From: CAKSHC01 sp045595395 | Lineage (GTDB): Bacteria > Bacillota > Clostridia > Oscillospirales > UMGS1783 | Direction of reading: 5' to 3' | NCBI GenBank assembly: GCA_045595395.1 | Contig: JAZOAH010000007.1 | Span: 1 to 49,666, forward strand | DNA length: 49,666 bases | Shown here: positions 1-7,376 of the stretch, piece after piece | Numbering within the stretch: the first letter of the stretch is position 1 | Layout of the letters: each line of letters opens with the position of its first letter | The notes under the pieces: generated by a model | The model's input: only the letters and a program-made list of their open reading frames with translations | What the model was told of the DNA's origin: nothing | Databases searched by the model: none | Translations under genes and position numbers: made by a program

Positions 1-1
1 A

Positions 2-172
2 ACTGCAATTCAAAAATACGCCGCAGGCATTATCAATTTCTCAACTGAACAGATTCTTGCCGCCGATGTTAATGCTGACACCAAAGTAAGCATCAAGGAT
101 GCAACCGCTATCCAGAAATGGCTTGCAAATTACAAGATAGATTATCCCATCGGTACAAGTATTAATATCTGA
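2..172 (+). CDS. Dockerin type I domain protein, C-terminal fragment
   Basis: Open frame entering from the window edge and ending TGA at 170-172 (56 residues visible). The visible part reads as the second half of a type I dockerin: residues ILAADVNADTKVSIKDATAI match the calcium-binding loop and helix repeat (D-x-N-x-D-x-K-V-x-x-x-D-A), followed by IQKWLANYKID and a short tail. Dockerins anchor secreted glycoside hydrolases or other proteins to cohesins, so the missing upstream part is probably an extracellular protein. The sequence here is clearly more AT-rich than the genes to the right. The parent enzyme cannot be named from this fragment. Confidence 0.75.
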   Translation, partial: TAIQKYAAGIINFSTEQILAADVNADTKVSIKDATAIQKWLANYKIDYPIGTSINI

Positions 173-191
173 AATCATTAAAGTAAACAAG

Positions 192-227
192 AAGGCTTTC
201 CCGCTATTTGGCGAGAAAGCCTTTTTT
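192..227 (+). terminator. Intrinsic terminator after dockerin gene
   Basis: Perfect 9-bp stem (192-200 AAGGCTTTC, 215-223 GAAAGCCTT) followed by a T-run, 20 bases after the stop codon. Confidence 0.8.
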
Positions 228-230
228 GTG

Positions 231-307
231 GGTTTTATTCGGTGCGATTTGAACCAATAACCTTAGAGTTATAACTTTTGAGTTATCCTTGTCACTCTCT
301 TGACCTT
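231..307 (-). pseudogene. Decayed tRNA, related to the neighbouring initiator tRNA
   Basis: On the minus strand this stretch keeps the T-loop block GGTTCAAATC at the spacing expected of a tRNA and lines up along most of its length with the initiator tRNA 116 bases away. In the 30 bases from the anticodon to the T-loop, 23 match. Five of the seven differences are C-to-T or G-to-A. The acceptor and T stems no longer pair (ATTGG against CGCAC), so it should not fold as a working tRNA. It is the third, distal member of the tRNA operon. This is an eye alignment; a covariance model search would decide between relic and chance similarity. Confidence 0.45.
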
Positions 308-346
308 AATAAAAAATAAGCACCTGCATAACGCAAGTGCTTTGTT

Positions 347-423
<77 letters not shown>

Positions 424-437
424 ATATGAAATTGAGA

Positions 438-524
438 TGGTGCCGGAGACCGGGGTCGAACCGGCACGGGCGAATGCCCACGGGATTTTAAGTCCCGGGC
501 GTCTGCCTATTCCGCCACTCCGGC
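438..524 (-). tRNA. tRNA-Leu (TAA)
   Basis: An 87-base class II tRNA with a long variable arm and encoded CCA (438-440). The acceptor stem GCCGGAG pairs with CTCCGGC. The anticodon loop CTTAAAA sits between CGGGA and TCCCG and gives anticodon TAA. The T-loop is GGTTCGACC. It is the first gene of the minus-strand tRNA operon. Confidence 0.95.
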
Positions 525-549
525 ACGTTCGCATCTCCAATGCTCCATC

Positions 550-578
550 ATTATAGCACCCTTTTGGTGCTGTGTCAA
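550..578 (-). promoter_or_regulatory. Consensus promoter of the tRNA operon
   Basis: On the minus strand TTGACA (573-578), a 17-base spacer, then TATAAT (550-555), preceded by TGC, an extended -10. Both hexamers are perfect matches. It sits 25 bases before the first base of tRNA-Leu, as expected of a strong stable-RNA promoter. Confidence 0.9.
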
Positions 579-592
579 CAGCGAATCTTGTC

Positions 593-626
593 GAAGAGGA
601 AGAATTTTTTATTTTTCTTCCTCTTC
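593..626. repeat. 12-bp inverted repeat over the end of the RHH gene
   Basis: GAAGAGGAAGAA (593-604) and its exact complement (615-626) with a 10-base T-rich loop holding the stop codon of the small gene on the minus strand. The T-run lies in the loop rather than after the stem, so ordinary terminator activity is uncertain. Confidence 0.5.
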
Positions 627-785
627 CATGTGATCCAAGGCGTATTTACAGCACTGCAGGACCAAATGATTAAAGGATATATTATTCTGTGCGGCTATTT
701 TATTCAGTTGATCAAACATCGAATCGGTAAAGCGAATGGTACGAGCAACATTAGCCGAACGCAAATCTTCTTCTATCTTAAACAT
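609..785 (-). CDS. Small ribbon-helix-helix (CopG/Arc-like) protein
   Basis: A 58-residue ORF with ATG at 785 and a GAGGTG ribosome binding site 6 bases upstream. The segment TIRFTDSMFDQLNKIAAQNN then ISFNHLVLQCC fits the strand-helix-helix pattern of ribbon-helix-helix DNA-binding proteins, which act as dimers and often autoregulate. The tail is acidic (DHMEEEEK). No partner toxin gene is adjacent on the same strand, so a toxin-antitoxin role is not supported. A regulatory role is inferred from the fold only. Confidence 0.65.
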   Translation of the reverse strand: MFKIEEDLRSANVARTIRFTDSMFDQLNKIAAQNNISFNHLVLQCCKYALDHMEEEEK

Positions 786-848
786 AATATCACCTCTATA
801 ACCATATTATGCACCCCGAATAAGTTTTAAATATAGAGTTAAAGATGG

Positions 849-877
849 TTGTAAAAATGAATACATTGTGATATAAT
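849..877 (+). promoter_or_regulatory. Extended -10 promoter
   Basis: TTGTAA (849-854), 17-base spacer, TATAAT (872-877) with TG one base upstream. Transcription would start just before the ribosome binding site of the 70-residue gene, giving a very short leader. Confidence 0.7.
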
Positions 878-895
878 GGCGGTGAGGTGATCGAT

Positions 896-1108
896 ATGGA
901 CAAAAACGCTTTGCATGCGATTGAGCCTACCCATACCGGGATCAACCGATGCCTTAATTTCTATTGTATTTATGAGAAGGACGCCTATTGCCGGCTTCCT
1001 GCCATTTCGTTGAATGAGCAGGGGGTCTGCCGACAATGTCAGATGCTGCTGCCGGAGCAGGACGAGGCGATCTTGCAATATCGCAAGGATCAGGCGCAAA
1101 AGAGATAA
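896..1108 (+). CDS. Small cysteine-containing protein, unknown function
   Basis: A 70-residue ORF. ATG at 896 is chosen because GGTGAGGTG ends 6 bases upstream. An in-frame GTG at 887 lies inside that binding site. The protein has five cysteines, including CLNFYC and VCRQC, which could bind a metal, but the spacing is not a standard zinc-ribbon pattern. I do not recognise the family. It has its own promoter and is followed 73 bases later by the acyltransferase, which has its own likely promoter. Confidence 0.6.
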   Translation: MDKNALHAIEPTHTGINRCLNFYCIYEKDAYCRLPAISLNEQGVCRQCQMLLPEQDEAILQYRKDQAQKR

Positions 1109-1111
1109 CTC

Positions 1112-1141
1112 TTGCATTAGGGCGGCAAAATATGCTATTAT
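1112..1141 (+). promoter_or_regulatory. Probable promoter of the acyltransferase gene
   Basis: TTGCAT (1112-1117), 18-base spacer, TATTAT (1136-1141) with TGC just upstream. A TATAAT at 1139-1144 overlaps it but would need a 21-base spacer. Confidence 0.5.
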
Positions 1142-1181
1142 AATAGAAGTATTTTGTTTCCGTTATTGCAAAGGAGAAGGC

Positions 1182-2381
1182 ATGAGCTATCAGAAACCAA
1201 GGCTCTTTCCCTATCGCACGGCGCAGGTGATCGGCCGACTGGCGTCCAAGCTGGTCTTTCGTTGCCGCACCCTGCGAAATGAGATCAAAAACCAAACGGG
1301 GCCCTATGTGGTCATTGCCAATCATCAGTCGATGCTCGACTTTGTCAATCTGATCGGCGCCACACGGCGGCCGATGTCCTTTGTCATCAGCCAGTCCTTT
1401 TTCCGATCCCTGCCGCTGACGGGGTTTATGGAGAAGATGGGGGTCATTCCCAAGCAGCAGTTCCAGACGGCGCCGCACGATCTTAAGCAGATGAAGGCGG
1501 TCCTTGCCGCCGGGCAGCCGCTGGTCATTTACCCGGCCGGGCTGATGTGCGAGGACGGGTTATCGACGCCCATTCCGACGGCCACTTACAAGTTTCTCAA
1601 GTGGCTGGATGCCGATGTGTATGCGGCACGCACCGTCGGCAGTTATTTTGTTATGCCCAAATGGGGCAAGGGCCTGCGGCCGGGACGCACGACCATGGAC
1701 ATCTACAAGCTCTTTTCCAAAGAGGAGCTGGCCGAGCTGCCCATAGAAGCCATTGCCGAAAAGACCGATGCAGCGTTGCTGTTTGATGCCTATGCCGAGC
1801 AGGAGCAGCTGCAGGCCATCTATAAAAACAACGACAACCTGGAGGGGCTGGAGCAGGTGCTCTACCTCTGCCCCCACTGCAAAAAGGAATACACCATGGC
1901 GGTCAAGGACCGTTCGACCATCACCTGCACCGCCTGCGGATACACCGAGCAGGCCGACCGATACGGGTTTTTACATAAGGTAGGAACGGTCGGGCCGGAG
2001 ATCCGGCATGTGTCCGACTGGAGCCGCATGATCCGCCGGGAGATGGCCGAGCGCATCGACAGTGGGCAGTTGCTTTCCCTGTCGGCACCGACCGAGATCC
2101 TCACCCTCGATCCGATCAAACACACATTTCTGTCGATCGGTGAGGGTACGATCGAGGTATCGGCGCAGGGCATTCGGCTGCATGGGCCGTCGCTGGAGGT
2201 TGGCTTATCCCCGGTCAACATTCCCTCTCTCCCCTTTTCACCGGGCAGGTATCTGGAGCTGCAGCAGGGCGATGCCATCTACCGATGCCGGCTCAAGCAG
2301 GGGCGGCAGGTGATGAAGCTGATCCATATGATCCAGATCTTTCATACATTACCGACAAAAGAAAGGGAACCTTCGATCTGA
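1182..2381 (+). CDS. PlsC-like 1-acyl-glycerol-3-phosphate acyltransferase with C-terminal zinc ribbon
   Basis: 399 residues. ATG 1182 follows AAAGGAGAAGG. The in-frame extension upstream overlaps the previous gene and is not used. The HX4D catalytic motif is present as NHQSMLDF (about residue 47), followed by phosphate-binding-like blocks typical of the PlsC/LPLAT family, which acylates lysophosphatidic acid at the membrane. After the usual catalytic length there is a zinc-ribbon pair CPHC and CTAC (about residues 229-250) and a further 150-residue beta-rich region with no recognised motif. The extension makes the protein longer than a standard PlsC (about 240 residues). Acyltransferase activity is well supported; the substrate is inferred. 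Confidence 0.8.
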   Translation: MSYQKPRLFPYRTAQVIGRLASKLVFRCRTLRNEIKNQTGPYVVIANHQSMLDFVNLIGATRRPMSFVISQSFFRSLPLTGFMEKMGVIPKQQFQTAPHDLKQMKAVLAAGQPLVIYPAGLMCEDGLSTPIPTATYKFLKWLDADVYAARTVGSYFVMPKWGKGLRPGRTTMDIYKLFSKEELAELPIEAIAEKTDAALLFDAYAEQEQLQAIYKNNDNLEGLEQVLYLCPHCKKEYTMAVKDRSTITCTACGYTEQADRYGFLHKVGTVGPEIRHVSDWSRMIRREMAERIDSGQLLSLSAPTEILTLDPIKHTFLSIGEGTIEVSAQGIRLHGPSLEVGLSPVNIPSLPFSPGRYLELQQGDAIYRCRLKQGRQVMKLIHMIQIFHTLPTKEREPSI

Positions 2382-2393
2382 AGGTTCCTTTTT
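2366..2393. terminator. Bidirectional terminator between convergent genes
   Basis: A 9-bp stem GGAACCTTC (2366-2374) / GAAGGTTCC (2380-2388) with T-runs on both strands, serving the acyltransferase gene on plus and the dehydratase gene on minus. The plus-strand stop codon lies at the loop. Confidence 0.85.
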
Positions 2394-2394
2394 G

Positions 2395-4236
2395 TTATTC
2401 TTTATCTTCGGCGAAGCCGTAGTTGGAAATGATATCGAAGACGGTCCGGCGGATCCGATCGCCGTTGTTGGACTGGCGCACCAGTCTTTGCAGATCGCCC
2501 AGGCGGTCGTGGAAATTCTCGACGTCGACCTCGGTGCCGCGCATGACAAAGATCTTTTCATGGCTGGTGGCGTCAACGGTCTCGGTGGTCTGCACCAGTT
2601 CCTCATAGAGCTTTTCGCCGGGGCGCAAGCCGGTGAAGACGATCTTGATATCCTCTTCGGGGATCAGGCCCGACAGGCGGATCAGGTCAGAAGCCAGGTC
2701 GTAGATCTTGACCGGCCGACCCATGTCAAGCACGAAGATCTCGCCGCCCTTGGCGAGGGTGCCGGCCGTCATGACCAGGGACACGGCTTCGGGGATGGTC
2801 ATAAAGTAGCGGGTCATATCCTTATGGGTGACGGTGACCGGGCCGCCGGCTGCGATCTGCTTCTTAAAGGTGGGGATGACCGAGCCGTTGGAGCCGAGCA
2901 CGTTACCGAAGCGAACGGCGACACAGTCGATGCCGCAGCCGTTGTAGGCCTTGACCAGCAGTTCACACATACGCTTGGTGGCGCCCATGATGTTGGTGGG
3001 GTTGACGGCCTTATCGGTGGAGATGAGGATAAAGCGCCGGACGCCACCGACGGCGCAGCACTCGAGCATGTTCTTGGTGCCGAAGATGTTGTTCTTGACC
3101 GCCTCCATGGGGTTGATCTCCATCATGGGCACATGCTTGTGGGCGGCGGCATGGAATACGATATCGGGCTTATGGGTCTTGATGACCTGCTCGACCCGAC
3201 GCTTATCCCGCACCGAGCCCATGGCCAGGACATAGCGGGAGGCATCGAAGCGGGCCTTGAATTCCTCGTTGATCTCGAACAGGCCGTTTTCGTGGATATC
3301 GAAGATGATCAGCTTTTTACAGCCGTGGAGCAGGGCCTGGCGGCAGAGTTCGCTGCCGATGCTGCCGGCGCCGCCGGTGACCATGATGGTCTTGCCACGC
3401 AGGTAGTTGACGACCGGCTCCATATCGGTCTTGACGCTCTGGCGGAAGAGCAGGTCTTCAATAGAAACGTCACGCAGGGCCTGGCGATCGCCGGCCATGA
3501 AGCCTTGGAAATCGACGGTATTCTTAAAGACACGCAGGCGCACGCCCAGCGTTTTGCACACCTCATAGATCTCGCTGACCCGATCCGACTGGACCGAGGG
3601 GATGGCGATGACGACCTGAGCGGCGCTGTATTTACGGACAGCGGCCGGGATCTTATCATCTCCGCCGATGACGGGGATGCCGGCGATGCGCATGCCGTGC
3701 TTGGACTCGTCCGAGTCGCAGGCGGCTACCGGATAGATGCTGTCGTCGGGCGATTCGAGCAGGCGCTTGATGAGCATCGAGCCCGAGTCACCGGCGCCGA
3801 CGATGACGGCACGCTTATTGGTCCCGTCCTTGGAATGGCGGGAGGCGGACAGCCAATGACGGAAGCGGGGGATGATACGGATCCCGACGGTGAAGCAAAA
3901 GACGAGAATGACATAGATGGCCACGATGGAGGCCCAGATCTCGTACAGGCCGCTGAACTTGATGATCAAAAAGACGACGCCCGAAATGGCGGCCGAGAAG
4001 AACTGGCGGAAGACATCGGAAAAGCCCATATAGGCCCAGATGCCGCTGTAGGCGCCCAGGGCAAAGGAGGCGGCCACCAGGGTAACGGCAGCGCCGACCA
4101 GGTAGAAGACCATATCCACCCCGTTGATGACCAGCAGGTTGCCTTCCAGGCGAAGGAACATGGCCATCAGCATGGCCAGCATGGCCAGCGCCAGATCGCC
4201 TAACATATAGAACCATTGCAAGTGATGTTTTCTCAT
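2395..4236 (-). CDS. Membrane nucleotide-sugar 4,6-dehydratase, FlaA1/CapD/PglF family
   Basis: 613 residues. ATG at 4236 overlaps the queH stop by ATGA and has AGGAAAGGAAG upstream. The N-terminus has about four membrane segments, then a first Rossmann-like domain (VIVGAGDSGSMLIKR) and a second, catalytic SDR domain starting TGGAGSIGSEL. STDKAVNPTNIMGATKR is the family signature in which methionine replaces the usual catalytic tyrosine before the lysine. The family converts UDP-GlcNAc-type sugars to 4-keto-6-deoxy intermediates for surface polysaccharide or glycan synthesis. No other glycan genes are adjacent here, so the final product is unknown. It is translationally coupled to queH. Confidence 0.85.
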   Translation of the reverse strand: MRKHHLQWFYMLGDLALAMLAMLMAMFLRLEGNLLVINGVDMVFYLVGAAVTLVAASFALGAYSGIWAYMGFSDVFRQFFSAAISGVVFLIIKFSGLYEIWASIVAIYVILVFCFTVGIRIIPRFRHWLSASRHSKDGTNKRAVIVGAGDSGSMLIKRLLESPDDSIYPVAACDSDESKHGMRIAGIPVIGGDDKIPAAVRKYSAAQVVIAIPSVQSDRVSEIYEVCKTLGVRLRVFKNTVDFQGFMAGDRQALRDVSIEDLLFRQSVKTDMEPVVNYLRGKTIMVTGGAGSIGSELCRQALLHGCKKLIIFDIHENGLFEINEEFKARFDASRYVLAMGSVRDKRRVEQVIKTHKPDIVFHAAAHKHVPMMEINPMEAVKNNIFGTKNMLECCAVGGVRRFILISTDKAVNPTNIMGATKRMCELLVKAYNGCGIDCVAVRFGNVLGSNGSVIPTFKKQIAAGGPVTVTHKDMTRYFMTIPEAVSLVMTAGTLAKGGEIFVLDMGRPVKIYDLASDLIRLSGLIPEEDIKIVFTGLRPGEKLYEELVQTTETVDATSHEKIFVMRGTEVDVENFHDRLGDLQRLVRQSNNGDRIRRTVFDIISNYGFAEDKE

Positions 4237-4823
4237 TTTTTCTTCCTTTCCTGCCGCGAATAGCGACAGCCGCACCATGTTTGGCGGTAGAGCCGATAAT
4301 GGTCGGACAGTTGCAGGGAGCGCAAAAATCCGTTTTTCTTCTTAAAGTCCGAAACCAGCCAATGCAGGCCGTATCGCTCACAGATGGCCAGACCCAGTTC
4401 ATTGATCCAGCGGGCGTTTTTATGGGGCGAGACCGACAGGGTGGTGCACAGCCACTCATAGCCGTTGGCGGCGGCATAGGCGGCACTTTTTTCCAGGCGC
4501 AGAGCGTAGCAGGCCTTGCAGCGGGCGCCGCCCTCCGGCTCATCGGCCAGGCCGATGGCATCGAACTCGGCCGGGAGATAGTCGGCCTCGAGCATGGGGA
4601 TGCCCAGCCGATCGAGCAGTTGCCTTTGTTCGTCGGCACGGCGGCGATATTCGGATGGGGGGTCGATATTCGGGTTATAATAATAGACGGTCAGGTCAAA
4701 ATGCGGCGCCAGCCGTTCCAGCACGGCGGTGGAGCAGGGGCCGCAGCAGGAGTGCAGCAGCAGCCGAGGACGACCGCCCAAGGCTTCCAGCGTTTGCTCC
4801 ATTTGTTGCTGATAATTTACCAT
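4233..4823 (-). CDS. queH: Epoxyqueuosine reductase QueH
   Basis: 196 residues. The chosen start (ATG 4823, MVNYQQQ) gives the normal QueH length. An upstream in-frame ATG at 4871 lies in the promoter region. Iron-sulfur and active-site cysteines of the QueH (former DUF208) family are visible: LLHSCCGPCS near the start, RCKACYALRLE in the middle and TWCGCRY at the end. QueH performs the last step of queuosine synthesis, reducing epoxyqueuosine in tRNA wobble position 34. It is the first gene of a two-gene operon with the dehydratase. Confidence 0.9.
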   Translation of the reverse strand: MVNYQQQMEQTLEALGGRPRLLLHSCCGPCSTAVLERLAPHFDLTVYYYNPNIDPPSEYRRRADEQRQLLDRLGIPMLEADYLPAEFDAIGLADEPEGGARCKACYALRLEKSAAYAAANGYEWLCTTLSVSPHKNARWINELGLAICERYGLHWLVSDFKKKNGFLRSLQLSDHYRLYRQTWCGCRYSRQERKKK

Positions 4824-4849
4824 ACCCTCATTTTCTCCTATTTTCAAGC

Positions 4850-4878
4850 ATTTTACCACAAAATAAACCATCTTGCAA
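4850..4878 (-). promoter_or_regulatory. Promoter of queH operon
   Basis: On minus TTGCAA (4873-4878), 17-base spacer, TAAAAT (4850-4855) with an upstream TG. It is divergent from the asnS promoter 17 bases away. Confidence 0.7.
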
Positions 4879-4894
4879 TCCTTAAATTGTAAAC

Positions 4895-4923
4895 TTGCAA
4901 TTAACTGACACCTATGATATAAT
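4895..4923 (+). promoter_or_regulatory. Promoter of asnS
   Basis: TTGCAA (4895-4900), 17-base spacer, TATAAT (4918-4923), extended -10 TG at 4915-4916. Confidence 0.8.
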
Positions 4924-4954
4924 ACTTAGAAAATCCTGCTAAAGGAGAAGAGAG

Positions 4955-6328
4955 ATGCAAGTTCTTGATTTGAAGGATCTGTTTGCCCGACGGGAAGCGC
5001 TGGTCGACACGGCGGTGACGGTGCAGGGCTGGGTCCGCAACCACCGCAAACAAAAGACCTTTGGGTTTATCGACTTTTTTGACGGCACGCAGCTGGATTC
5101 GATCCAGATCGTGTATGACGATACCAACCCCCACTTTGCCGACATTGCCGCCATCCGCAACGGCTCGGCGCTGACGGTGACCGGCACCTTGGTGCTCAAC
5201 GACCGCGGCAACTATGAGATCCAGGCCCAGACGGTGACGCTGGAGGGCGACTGCCCGGAGGATTATCCGCTCCAGCCCAAGCGGCACTCGATCGAGTTTC
5301 TGCGTGAGATCGCCTATCTGCGGCCTCGTACCCGTCTGTTCCAGGCCGTTTTTCGGGTGCGCTCCCAGGCGGCCATCGCCATTCACAAGTATTTCAACGA
5401 CCGTGGGTATGTCTATGTGCACACCCCGCTGATCACCGCCAACGACGGCGAGGGCGCCGGCAACACCTTTACCGTGACCACGCTGGACATGGCCAAGGTC
5501 AAGGGCGAGCCCGATTTTACCCGTGACTTTTTCGGCAAGCAGACCTCCCTGGCCGTGACCGGACAGCTTGAGGGCGAGACCTTTGCGCTGGCCTTTAAGA
5601 AGATCTACACCTTCGGTCCCACCTTCCGTGCCGAAAATTCCAACACCAAGACCCATGCGGCCGAGTTCTGGATGATTGAGCCGGAGGTCGCCTTTATGGA
5701 TCTGGACGGGCTGATGGATCTGGAGGAGGATTTCCTCAAGTCGGTCATCGGCTATGTGCTGGACACCTGCCAGGCCGAGCTGGCCTTCTTAGACAAGTAC
5801 ACCGGCGGCGGACTGCTGGAGAAGCTGAGCGCCTTTATGGCATCCAAGGCGGCACGTCTGTCGCATGAGCAGGCCATCAACGCCCTGCTTGAGTCGGGCA
5901 TCGACTTTGAGTTTACCCCCAAGCACGGCGAGGACCTGGCCAAGGAGCATGAGAAGTATCTGACCGAGGTCTACTGCAAATCCCCCGTCTTTGTTTACGA
6001 CTGGCCCAAGGATATCAAGGCCTTCTATATGCGTCAAAACGATGACGGCAAGACGGTGGCGGCGGTCGACCTGCTGGTGCCCGGTGCCGGCGAGCTGATG
6101 GGCGGCTCTCAGCGTGAGGAGCGCATCGACCTGCTGGAGAAGCGCATCGACCAGATGGGCATCTCGGCCGGCGATATGGACTGGTACATCAAGCTGCGCA
6201 AGTACGGCGGCTGCAAGCACTCGGGCTTCGGTATGGGCTTTGAGCGACTGCTCATCTACCTCACCGGCGTCGATAACATCCGTGATGTGATTCCCTATCC
6301 GAGAACACCCAACAACTGCGAATTCTAA
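4955..6328 (+). CDS. asnS: Asparagine--tRNA ligase
   Basis: 457 residues, the usual AsnS length. ATG 4955 has AAAGGAG upstream. An N-terminal OB-fold anticodon-binding domain (residues about 15-120, VQGWVRNHRKQKTFGFIDF) is followed by the class II catalytic core. Motif 2 lies around YTFGPTFRAENSNTKTH and motif 3 is GFGMGFERLLIYLTGVDNI, then IRDVIPYPRTP. It charges tRNA-Asn in the cytoplasm. The stop codon abuts a palindromic repeat. Confidence 0.96.
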   Translation: MQVLDLKDLFARREALVDTAVTVQGWVRNHRKQKTFGFIDFFDGTQLDSIQIVYDDTNPHFADIAAIRNGSALTVTGTLVLNDRGNYEIQAQTVTLEGDCPEDYPLQPKRHSIEFLREIAYLRPRTRLFQAVFRVRSQAAIAIHKYFNDRGYVYVHTPLITANDGEGAGNTFTVTTLDMAKVKGEPDFTRDFFGKQTSLAVTGQLEGETFALAFKKIYTFGPTFRAENSNTKTHAAEFWMIEPEVAFMDLDGLMDLEEDFLKSVIGYVLDTCQAELAFLDKYTGGGLLEKLSAFMASKAARLSHEQAINALLESGIDFEFTPKHGEDLAKEHEKYLTEVYCKSPVFVYDWPKDIKAFYMRQNDDGKTVAAVDLLVPGAGELMGGSQREERIDLLEKRIDQMGISAGDMDWYIKLRKYGGCKHSGFGMGFERLLIYLTGVDNIRDVIPYPRTPNNCEF

Positions 6329-6417
6329 TTCATCATTCATCATTTCGCATTTTCTGCGCTGTGCGCCATGCTTTAGAAATGAGAAATGATGAATGCGAAA
6401 TGATAAATGCGAAATTA
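6329..6417. repeat. Palindromic repeat family A, copy 1
   Basis: Left arm rich in CATCATT/CATTTCGCATT units, central core TTTCTGCGCTGTGCGCCATG, right arm with the complementary ATGAATGCGAAATGATAAAT units. The same core and arms recur at 8981-9100 and 48665-48769. It would form a long imperfect hairpin when transcribed. No ORF. Confidence 0.75.
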
Positions 6418-6455
6418 CCTAAAAAAGAGGAGCCGAGAGGCTCCTCTTTTTTAGG
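6418..6455. terminator. Strong bidirectional terminator between asnS and araC-type gene
   Basis: A 17-bp perfect stem (6418-6434 with 6439-6455) around a GAGA loop, with A-run and T-run on opposite sides. The stop codon of the minus-strand regulator is inside the stem. Confidence 0.9.
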
Positions 6456-7281
6456 TGCGGTTTTGGCGGTATTCCCGAGGGGAGAGGCCGTAGCGGGCCG
6501 AGAAGCAGCGGGAAAAATAGAACTGGTCGCAAAAGCCGAGGCGGTTGCTGATGTCGTGCAGGGAGCGGTTGCCGGTACGCAGTTCGTGCTCGGCGGCGAC
6601 CAGGATGCGGTCGTTGATATAGCGGCGCAGCGGCATGCCGACCTGGGCACGAAACTCCTTTTGGAGGGCGGCGGGGGTATAGTGGGTCTTGGCCGAGATC
6701 TCCTCGATCGACAGCCGCCGACCCAGCGGCTCGTCGCCGTCGAGGCTGGCACGCACCGCCGACTCGACATACTGCATGACCATCTTGATGCGGCGGGAAT
6801 AGACCTCGATGCCGCCCCAGGCGATGCCCTCCTGCGCCACGGCACGGCTGACCGTTTCCCACAGCAGCAGTTTCAGGGCAAAGGCGCTGTTGATATCGTC
6901 CTGCTCGATCTGCCGCCGTGCCGCACCGATGACCTCTTGGCAATCGGTGAGGGTGATGATATTTGGGTGGCCCTCGAACAGGTCGTACTTGTTATAACGC
7001 AAAATGTTGATATGGAAATACAGTTTTTCCATGCGCTCGGGGCAGGCGGTGGAAAATTCCAGACCGGCCGGCACCAAATAGATGCAGCCGGGGCGCATGG
7101 TGACCTCGCCGCCGGCCCAGCGCAGCCGACCCATGCCCTCGGTCACCAGATAGACTCGGGTAAAAGAAGAGCAAAAGCGAAGATTCCACGAGGCGTCGAG
7201 GCGGGCATACCGAGCGTCCAATACATTCATATTTAATCGGTTCATTTCCTTGAGAAGACTGGAATTTAATGCAGTGGCCAT
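6451..7281 (-). CDS. AraC family transcriptional regulator
   Basis: 276 residues. ATG at 7281 has GGAG 7 bases upstream. The N-terminal part is an AraC-type sugar-binding cupin region (residues about 30-100, with MRPGCIYLVPAGLEF). The C-terminal 100 residues hold two helix-turn-helix units: LSIEEISAKTHYTPAALQKEF and LHDISNRLGFCDQFYFSRCF, then ARYGLSPREYRQN. It is transcribed away from the rhamnulokinase gene across a short region with two palindromes, so it probably responds to rhamnose or a related sugar and controls rhaB; that link rests on position only. Confidence 0.88.
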   Translation of the reverse strand: MATALNSSLLKEMNRLNMNVLDARYARLDASWNLRFCSSFTRVYLVTEGMGRLRWAGGEVTMRPGCIYLVPAGLEFSTACPERMEKLYFHINILRYNKYDLFEGHPNIITLTDCQEVIGAARRQIEQDDINSAFALKLLLWETVSRAVAQEGIAWGGIEVYSRRIKMVMQYVESAVRASLDGDEPLGRRLSIEEISAKTHYTPAALQKEFRAQVGMPLRRYINDRILVAAEHELRTGNRSLHDISNRLGFCDQFYFSRCFSARYGLSPREYRQNRT

Positions 7282-7301
7282 GAAAAATCTCCATGTTTTT
7301 A

Positions 7302-7317
7302 TAAAATGTCCATTTTA
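7302..7317. promoter_or_regulatory. Candidate operator palindrome
   Basis: TAAAATG TC CATTTTA, a perfect 7-bp inverted repeat just downstream of the araC-type promoter, a plausible autoregulation site. Confidence 0.4.
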
Positions 7318-7326
7318 TTTTTTCTT

Positions 7327-7355
7327 ATTATATGATATCATACTATAAAAGTCAA
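7327..7355 (-). promoter_or_regulatory. Promoter of the AraC-type regulator
   Basis: On minus TTGACT (7350-7355), 17-base spacer, TATAAT (7327-7332). The spacer contains the 12-bp palindrome TATGATATCATA (7331-7342), a second candidate operator. Confidence 0.75.
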
Positions 7356-7376
7356 CCGAAAAGGAAGGGCATGGAT

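Noticed and set aside
609..785. Toxin-antitoxin module based on the ribbon-helix-helix protein
   Set aside because: No toxin gene is next to it on the same strand; the neighbour is a tRNA operon on one side and an unrelated gene on the other.
2392..4203. 603-codon open frame on plus opposite the sugar dehydratase gene
   Set aside because: It is antisense to a well-supported FlaA1/CapD-type gene; the product is a low-complexity Gly/Asp/Ala string caused by GC-rich codons, and it has no ribosome binding site.
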